NCBI GenBank assembly: GCA_036768485.1
Contig: JAVLUZ010000146.1
Span: 1 to 64,000, forward strand
DNA length: 64,000 nucleotides
DNA from: Mermis nigrescens
Lineage: Eukaryota > Nematoda > Enoplea > Mermithida > Mermithidae
Direction: 5' to 3'
Shown here: positions 56,834 to 64,000 of the stretch, one piece after another
Numbering within the stretch: the first letter of the stretch is position 1
Layout of the letters: every line of letters begins with the position of its first letter
The notes under the pieces: generated by a model
Told to the model about the DNA's origin: nothing
The model's database searches: none
What the model saw: only the letters and a program-made list of their open reading frames with translations
Position numbers and translations under genes: made by a program

Positions 56834-58750
56834 GTAAGTAGTAAAGCTTTTTTGATACCTGATTTTTATATTTCATGTTTTTCAGTTTTATTTTCTATCA
56901 GTACGAAGTTTATCTACTATCATTTCATCAGCTTTTAATTCTTCGTGTTCCCGCTTTAAGTTTAATTTAAGACTTAGATTAGCCGAATGCAAAAGGTATA
57001 CAATGTAGGTACGCACTCTTAGATATAACAAAAAGTGCGGATTGAGAAACACATACGCTATTTCAGCATATCTAAAATTTAAAAAATTTCTAAAAAATCA
57101 AAAAGAAAAAGAAGATTAGAAACATTTCATAAAAAGATAAAAATAATGCAGTATTACTAAACTAATCTTAAAAATATGAGGTTAGAAATATCAGCAAAAT
57201 AAAAAATATTTAGCTTTAAAAATAAGGCAACAAATCATGATTAAATTACGAGCTATTTTAGGAAAATTATGCACTTCAATGTGACTTCTGCACTACATAG
57301 CATTGATTCCAAGAACGTGTATCGTAAAATAATTACTCATGAACCTTTTAGGTGTTTAGCTTTGATAAATTGAAATATGATGAGTTTTGGCTAAAATTTT
57401 GTGAGAAAACAATAAGTCATAATGGGTGTGCGATACATGAAATGCTATAATTGATTTGGGAATAAAAGGACTTGAGAAATTTCAGAAGGATAAAAAATTT
57501 GCAGAAAAAGCTTTCCATGTGCGTTGTTTCATACATGCAGGCACACATCCTGGATTCTGAATGATCCCAGCTAAAATCGATAGACCACAGAATTAAATTT
57601 TTCGTGCTTTGGCAATTTGGCTACATCGGACATGTATGCATAGGTACTTTAACAAATTAATGTGCCTTGTCTGCCTGTAACTCACTGATCAGCACCAGAC
57701 ATGCACGTTTTGGAAAAGTCGTAAATTGATAAAAATTAAAAATTATAACAAAGTTTTTAAAAATCAGCAAAGACATGCCTAAGACGTGATTTTAACGTGA
57801 TTTTAAGAATTAATTTTCTTATTTATAGAAGTTATAAGCATACGTGGGCAGCAAGGAAATTGAGGTGGGTCAGGATAGAGTTAATTACCGAAATGTTACT
57901 AAAAATAGAATTCTGAGGGTCTACAGTAATCATGGAGAGGAGTTTCAACTTATGAGGGGGTACAACCCCCACCCCACGCCCATGTGTGGTCATGAGTACT
58001 GGAACTGAAAATTGGAATTATCAGATAAACGAGTGGAACCAAAAATTTTTGACGGCATCTTTTAAGCTTAACGATGAATATGCGTTAAAAAGAACTTGTA
58101 TCGGGCGAGGCTTTATTTTGTAAGAAATTTACTTATAAAAAATATAGTAAATTATAGACAAATTACCATAAATTGAACAAAATACATTCAAGAAATGAAT
58201 GTATCATGAAAGGCCAAAAAAATTGTCAACATTGGGCCGCATTTAAGGGGAGATGGGGGCTGCGGCCCCTTACACTTAGCGGGAAAAAATATTGAGCGAG
58301 AAAATCAATAAAAATGATCAAAACAACTACATTTTCTGCTATTTTCTTTGCAATATCTAAAACTCTCTTAAGGTTGATTTGAGAGGAAGAAAACTTTTTG
58401 GGGTGAATTGCTCCTAATCCCCTTCCATAACTTAATGCATGTTTCTGGTTAGGAAACTTTTTGGCTAGCCTTCCCAGACTGCTTGACCACCTGGCCCGCA
58501 CTCACAGGGATCGCTCTTTCCTATTATTTTGAAAACAGCTGTGATTTGAGTTATTGAAAATCAATCTATTTTTAAATGATCAAATTGAGTCATATCCCCA
58601 TCTTTGTGTTTTTTCACCGCATTTGAACAGAGGCATGCTTTCCAGATTCCTGACTTTCTATATTTAATGACTTCAAATTATTTGCTGTGTGCTTCTTGTG
58701 TAAATGTTTCCTGTCGTCTAAGTTTATATTTATTTATAATTGAGACATAG
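56834..58750 (+). other. intron 1 of the stathmin-domain-1-like gene
   Basis: A 1917-bp intron from GTAAGT to GAGACATAG. It contains a short family A MITE at 57839-57988. The ORF at 58226-58501 on the opposite strand has no family pattern. Confidence 0.6.
57839..57988 (+). mobile_element. hAT-type MITE, family A (copy 11, internally deleted)
   Basis: Starts CATACGTGGGCAGCAAG and ends CACGCCCATGTGTG. The flanks GTTATAAG and GTCATGAG agree at 6 of 8 positions. The central conserved segment is missing. Confidence 0.8.
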
Positions 58751-58848
58751 ACAGAAATTCAGAAGAAGAGATAGTAGCCGGCCTGCGAGCAGATGGATTG
58801 ATACAGTCAACTATTCCCAGACCTACAAGGGGCAGTTTTAGTTTTGAA
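58751..58848 (+). CDS. stathmin-domain-containing protein 1-like, exon 2
   Basis: The acceptor GAGACATAG|AC supplies two bases that complete the codon split in exon 1 (phase 1). The exon reads RNSEEEIVAGLRADGLIQST followed by IPRPTRGSFSFEV and ends at donor GAA|GTACGT (phase 0). The pattern (S-EEI--L---G-IQS, then R--G-SF-V) resembles the segment before the stathmin helix in stathmin-domain-containing protein 1. The assignment is by memory of the family's pattern only. The coiled-coil tubulin-binding exon should follow but was not found before 64000, so the gene continues off the window. Confidence 0.68.
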
Positions 58849-59048
58849 GTACGTTGTATTTTACAAAATCATTTGTGAAGGGTTATTAATATTTTCAGTC
58901 ATAATGTTAGGGATTGTATAAGGACATCAAGTAAATTGGGGGAAGGTCTGATGAAGCAGAATCGCTAAAAATTCACAAGAGATTTCGTGTTTGGGTGGTT
59001 TACTGAGTCTGGGATCCATATACCTCTTCGAGTTGCATGTGTGGTTAT

Positions 59049-59314
59049 TATAGGTGGGCAGCACCGAATTTTTGGGGAACAAGATTTTTCAAAGGTCAAA
59101 AAAAGGTCTCAAAAATAGTAGTATGGCAAAAAACACCATTTTTTAACATTACTCATCGAGCACTATCCATTGGCATCAAAAAATTGCTGGAAAAAACAAA
59201 AAAATTTCAAAAATTTAATTCTGGGGGAGAGGGGTATTTTGGTTTCTGGGAGTATGTAGACTTCTGAAGGGGTGTATGTATACCCCAAGCCCTTAATCCC
59301 CTACGCAGACGTGA
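59049..59314 (+). mobile_element. hAT-type MITE, family A (copy 12)
   Basis: Starts TATAGGTGGGCAGCACC and ends CTACGCAGACGTGAG. The flanks GTGGTTAT and GTGATTAC agree at 6 of 8 positions. Core intact. Confidence 0.85.
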
Positions 59315-59388
59315 GGTGATTACGTCAGTACGCAATTTAGATTCTATCAATTCGTATTTTAGATTTTTGGTCTTAAAATACCGACTTA

Positions 59389-59620
59389 TAGTCTGTTTCA
59401 TGACACATTGTGCATAGATCGCAATGTTTGAGTGATTGTAAATCGATTACGAAAGCGGTTTTAAATGAAGTAACAATAGCGATACTGTGATCGCGATTGT
59501 TAAGCATATGAAGTTTTACCATGAAAAGTTGTATTACTATAGAAAGTTGTATGAAAAGTTGTATCATTGCTTGAGCGCTGAGAATTGCTTTCCATGCACA
59601 AGCTTCCGTGAAATAGACTA
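59389..59620. mobile_element. Tc1/mariner-like MITE (TAGTCTGTTTCAC family), longer copy
   Basis: TA at 59387-59388 and 59621-59622. Termini are TAGTCTGTTTCATGACACAT and, complemented, TAGTCTATTTCACGGAAGCT. A short direct repeat, GAAAGTTGTAT/GAAAAGTTGTA, lies near the right end. Confidence 0.78.
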
Positions 59621-60763
59621 TAGATTATAAGCTCACCCATTCGACGTAAAAAGTAAAATTTTGCTCATTCATTTCATCCCACGCAATGTTCATTTTTTCT
59701 TAGAATAGAAGATATAATGGGTTCAAGGTTTAAATTATTATAAAATATTTCTAATATAATGGATTATTTATCACTTTATCACTGAAAATTGAAGTAATAT
59801 ATTTGCATTCAATATTTAGAATATTTAACGTATTCGATTAGATTGACGGATACGGTCGTCAGCTTATTCAGATTGAAGGCCATTAGTTTAGCTTACCTCC
59901 TGTCTTGCTCGTTGCTTAAAGGCTAAATATTTGTAAAAGGGCGAATAATAATTGCATCCAGTCTAAACCACGTGTGGGAGTAGGGTTTGAGGATCAAACA
60001 AAGTATTTAAAGGCGCTACTAAATAGGGCACTCCAAGAATAAAAAATTATCTGGAATTACATTTTTAAGACTCTTTTCCTTGCGATTTTGGCCTCATTCA
60101 GGCAGCTGCCCTCCCGCTCCCACCGTTCAAAATTCAAATTTGGTTGGTTTTCATATCTATACTAACTAGAAAAGCTATAGACCATCTGCATGAAACATTA
60201 ATCTTAAAGTTCTGTTAAATTCTCCTTTAGTTTCATTCGATATATGTACCTAGAAATTACAATCGTATCCTTCTAAACATCTAAAATTTTACTTTCTTTA
60301 TCTGTTTAATTCTTTGATGGCGAATGGCGCGAAAGAGCATATGCACAAATTTTAGCGCTGAAAAGGCATGATAATGGTAAATACTAGAATAATATTATTA
60401 GCTTAATTCCAAGACAACGGAGAGAAAGTTATGACAAAAAGTCAGCATTCAAAGAAGGATACAACTGCGCATGTGTATAATAACCATAGGCATAGAATTT
60501 AATTTTTGGTGCTATTTTCGGTGATTTTGCCCTGTCGGGCAAATTGAGATCTGTACGCGTATGCTTGGTACTACTAAATAAATAAAAGGTTCACAATTGA
60601 ATATTACTTGTTTTTCAATTTTTTCAGACTTCCTTCGAGCACACTTCAGTTTATTTTTTAACTACAACTATTTAGAATAATCATTTTAGGCTAATTTTCG
60701 GTTCAAATCATTGAGCTTCTTTTTGTTCACTTTTAAACATAACTCAAAAATTAGATGATTATG
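59621..60763. other. presumed intronic DNA; nothing recognised
   Basis: If the stathmin-domain-1-like gene continues, this is its intron. No further exon was recognised in either orientation. Confidence 0.35.
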
Positions 60764-63000
60764 TCATAGGTTGCGCGTTAGCGCCTACCTATAATTACTC
60801 AGCTACCCCTATCACCTGTACACCCACCCCCTCCTCCTACTGCTATAGCAGGATACATCTGGGAGAAGTGGTTTTTTAAAAGATGGATGACTAAAAAAAG
60901 TCGAAGGAGGTCTTTATTATTTTTGTTTACACTTAATACCGACTTTGTAATGAGCGTGTAGAGTTTTGGCGTAACGATGTGGAGTTAGATCCAGGGTTTA
61001 AAGTTTACAATGTAGTGGATAGTGTAAAAAACAGGTTTCGTCTCATATTTCTCCGCCAACTTCTCCGCTTATAAGTTGGGGCTAGTTCATTAGAATAAAA
61101 ACAAATTACGTTCCAGGGGCTACACGTCGTAGCAAATTGCTTTAAAAAACTTAATATTGAGTGACTTCTGGAGGTGTGAAAGTCGAAATCAACGGTGTAA
61201 TACTGAATGAAAAAACACGTTTTCTTCCCTGTTTTGATCGGTCTTGTGGAACTAAAGTTTTTCGCACACAAACGTACTACAACATTAATGCTACTAACTG
61301 GCCTAAAACAAAATTTCTTAACACTCAATGGAGAGCTAGCTTCAGATTTTTAAAGTTTACACTCTGCCAGTCCGCAAAACGAGTTTTTTGCCGTTTTAAA
61401 TTTGTCAACTCCGACAGGTATAAATCAAGATGCGCAGAGTATACTAAAAATAAAGTGCGCCTCAATGGTTACACATCACACTAAACCATAGGTGGGCGGC
61501 ACCAAAGTTCTGGGGGCTGCAGGATTTTTTCAAAGGTCAAAAAATGACCCTAAAAATGATGGTATGGCGGAAAGAACACCATATTTCAACTTTTCTCATC
61601 GAGCACTATCTATTGGCATAAAAGATTGCGAAAAAAACACAAAAAAATTTTAAAAATTAAATTCTGGGGAGAGGGTATTTTGGTTTCTGAGGGAGGGTTA
61701 TTTTGGTTTCTGAGAGGTACATACCTCCAAATCCTTCGCACCCGGGTATGCACTCAACCTGTTTCTTTAAACTCAAGTTTTAGGTGTAAAGGTGTAGAGT
61801 TTAAACTCTGGAGTAAAACACCTTTTTTGCTGATTTGTTTGTCAGCCAACTTCTCCAGTTATGAATCGGGTTGTACGGACTACTCTGAAATGAAGTAAGT
61901 ATTGGCGCTCACAAACCACACTTGGTCGGAATTCTCTACACTCAATAATGAGTCATTCATGGAGGTGTAAATTACCTGCTCTGTGGTAAAAAAAACGTAA
62001 TTGCATTTATTCTGTCTGCTAAATTCCTCGCGCTTGAATTGCTACGCCCGCACTTATGTAAAAGATAAAAACGTCTCAAGGATTACACATCGCAATAATA
62101 TGCACTTTTTTACACCAAATATTGAGTTGGTATTAGAGGTGTAAAGTTCTGAGCCTGGGGTTAAAAACACGTTTCTGCATTGTTTTCGTTCACGATCTTT
62201 TTCCGTTATGAGTAGGAACACGATCTCAACTCTAAGAACGCTTTGCGCTTATGAATCACACATGCTACTGGACGAATTAGTTTGCACTCAATGGAGGTGT
62301 AAAGTAGTTTAAACTAAACGTTCGCTTACTCCAATGTTGTGGAGGGTTAACTATTTTGTAAAATATTTTTGGGACATCAGAATTACGAATCAGATTTAAA
62401 ACATTCTTTACACTTAGCAATTCTATAAAGTCTACATTGAAAATTCACTTCAGCTACAGAGCATTGCCGAAGGTGAGGTTTTTAAGACCGTTATCCGAAA
62501 CAAAGTATTTTCCGTACTATCAGGAATACGAACTCGACTTTCTTTTACACTCTCCTTTGGTGTAAACTTTCGCTTCAGTGTTAAGTGCTATTTTATTAAG
62601 AACTTTTCTTCTGAAAATCAGAAATACGAATATAAAATTGATTTTTTGTGATTCAATGGCTGTGTACGGTTTGAACTGGAAACTTAATTCAATTTCAGAC
62701 CGTTAGGAGGTAACTTCTTTTAAATAAATGTTCTTGTGTTATTCAAGTATTTCGTTCGGCAAGTTGACTCTGAGTTTATTCTAAGCACTCTAATTGAAAG
62801 TAGAATAATAGAAAAGAAAAATGCTCCGACGGAACAAAAAGGACAAATGAGACTTGGAATAGCGGATTTTTAAAGATATAAAAGGAGGGAACTAGGAAAA
62901 AGTCTTCTATGTGCGCAAAAAATCATCAGAATCTGCTAAAAATCAGAGTTATGTAAGCAACACAAAAATCGACGTATATTCTATGGCCCCTAAAAACAAA
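60764..63000 (+). mobile_element. foldback-like element, copy F
   Basis: Starts with the terminal hairpin ATAGGTTGCGCGTTAGCGCCTACCTATAAT, then CATCTGGGAGAAGTGG, and runs through many degenerate subrepeats (GTGTAAAGTTTACAC, CCAACTTCTCC). It ends with the inner block GCTCCGACGGAACAAAAAGGAC, GACTTGGAATAGCGGATTTTTA and CGACGTATATTCTATGG. A family A MITE is inserted at 61487-61750. Confidence 0.75.
61487..61750 (+). mobile_element. hAT-type MITE, family A (copy 13) inside foldback copy F
   Basis: Flanked by CACTAAAC (61479-61486) and CACTCAAC (61751-61758), 7 of 8 identical. Starts CATAGGTGGGCGGCACC and ends CGCACCCGGGTATG. Confidence 0.9.
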
Positions 63001-63199
63001 AGATGTCCTCTCGAAACATTTCTCGCTGGTTTAGTGATGAGTTCAGAGGGGAAGTCTGACCTGTGCTAAAAGCCCGATTTACTTATAGAATCAGTATCGC
63101 ATTTTCTAAGGACATTTTGTTATCATTATGCAGTTAAGGCTCTATAGCTGAATTATGACATTCGCAGCATGCTGTTTGTTATGGCTCTACAGTCATACC

Positions 63200-63479
63200 C
63201 ATACGTGGGCAGCAAAAAAATTCTGGGGTGGGGGGGGTGCAAGATTTTTCAAAAAGTCAAAAAATGGCCTCAAGAATGGTAGTATGGCGAAAAATACCAT
63301 TTTTCAATGTTTCTTATCGAGCACCATCCATTGGCATCGAAAAATTGCGAAAAAAAAAAACAAAAAATTCAAAAATTAAATTCTGGAGGATATTTTGGTT
63401 ACTGGGGAAGTGGTATTTTGATTTCTCGGGGTAGGAGGGGGTGCATACCCACAACCCCCTCCTTTCACGCCCAGGTGTG
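63200..63479 (+). mobile_element. hAT-type MITE, family A (copy 14)
   Basis: Flanks GTCATACC and GTTATAAC agree at 6 of 8 positions. Starts CATACGTGGGCAGC and ends CACGCCCAGGTGTG. Confidence 0.88.
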
Positions 63480-64000
63480 GTTATAACTGTTACTGATGAT
63501 GTATGTTCATTTTTACCTGCTTCGGCATTCTAGGATGAGCTTTTGAAATTAAATTTCCGTTCTGTCATCATGCACCATTGCATTTATTTGTATGGTTATC
63601 TCGCTCACTCTTCTTGCGCTATGTCATAAATTCTTTGGAGCAAACCTGTTTGCACATGTTTAGTGTCTTACCGCACTCCTACACCATGACAAGTGGGCGT
63701 AAGTTTCAAACCGCCGCAGATTACTGTAGGCCCCCAGAATTCTATTTGTAGCAAAGTTTTTGCAATTTTTGGAGGTTCCCGCCTCCTCCCCAGAAGTTTT
63801 TGCTTCTTATGTACGAATGCTATTCCAAGAGCGGTCGTTCGACTTGCATTTGGTTAATGTTAGTAAGATTTGTAGTTTTCTTTGATTCAGATTGATCAGT
63901 TCTTCTAAAGAATATACTGTTTTGTTATTTCTCAAACTGAGGCCGCAACTAACTTCTATGTGGGCCGCAATAATTCGATTGTTTGTGTTGCTTTGATAAT
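63480..64000. other. right edge; a worn family A fragment and otherwise nothing
   Basis: 63690-63820 carries GTGGGCGTAAGTTTCAAACC, CCCCCAGAATTCTATTTGTA and CCCAGAAGTTTTTGCTTCT, reminiscent of family A with its core deleted. No exon of the neighbouring gene was recognised. Confidence 0.35.

Noticed and set aside
58226..58501. 91-codon minus-strand ORF in the stathmin-like intron
   Set aside because: No family pattern, no splice support, and weak similarity only to worn repeats.
1..64000. CRISPR arrays, bacterial operons, tRNA or rRNA genes
   Set aside because: No regularly spaced identical repeats with unique spacers, no ribosome-binding-site-led gene strings, and no cloverleaf or rRNA core sequences were found.

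Overview
This is eukaryotic, almost certainly metazoan, nuclear DNA. It is AT-rich and intron-bearing, with a few short conserved exons scattered among many transposable elements. The protein families seen (a MADF/Adf-1-type protein, an extracellular leucine-rich-repeat protein resembling crustacean and chelicerate luciferin-monooxygenase 'non-catalytic subunit' proteins, and a stathmin-domain-1-like protein) together with DIRS1, Helitron and hAT elements point to an invertebrate, perhaps a non-insect arthropod. That placement is an inference of low to moderate confidence. No operons, CRISPR arrays, tRNA or rRNA genes were recognised.

Host genes. (1) 2402 to below 529, minus strand: a MADF-domain gene with three exons whose splice phases match (1, then 2); its 3' end probably lies left of the window. 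(2) 45660 to 30118, minus strand: a three-exon type I membrane LRR protein (signal peptide, about 11 or more LRRs, one membrane helix, short basic tail) with introns of about 9.1 and 4.4 kb; the exons join in phase 1 at both junctions, and exon 2 carries one homopolymer frameshift. (3) From 56531, plus strand: the first two exons of a gene that starts MGCESSK (a likely N-myristoylation and palmitoylation site) and whose second exon resembles the stathmin-domain-containing protein 1 family; it runs off the right edge. Exon 1 also has a homopolymer frameshift.

Mobile DNA. From 5.5 to 13.2 kb there is a decayed envelope-like ORF on the plus strand, interrupted by a hAT MITE (6232-6500), a TTAA-flanked piggyBac-type MITE (6802-7223) and a nearly full-length but degenerate DIRS1-type retrotransposon (about 7492-12846, coding on the minus strand, with inverted terminal repeats and an internal complementary region). 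A retropepsin-like fragment follows it. From 16.07 to 18.38 kb there is a three-level nest of elements. From 19.4 to 23.2 kb lie remains of a minus-strand element with an rve-type integrase and a putative LTR. hAT-type elements with 8-bp target duplications lie at 23957-24843 and 39402-42217. A Helitron with an internal 51-bp minisatellite lies at 51064-52337.

Two families dominate the repeats. The first is a MITE of about 220-280 bp (termini CATACRTGGGC, 8-bp duplications) with about 14 copies. The second is a large foldback-like family with arms of up to 2.5 kb built from subrepeats of about 180 bp and ending in an AGGTAGCGCG hairpin, with pieces at 30.7-34.05, 36.77-39.1, 42.3-43.6, 47.2-50.1, 50.7-51.06, 54.17-55.3 and 60.76-63.0 kb. 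The remaining sequence is intronic or intergenic AT-rich DNA in which nothing was recognised.
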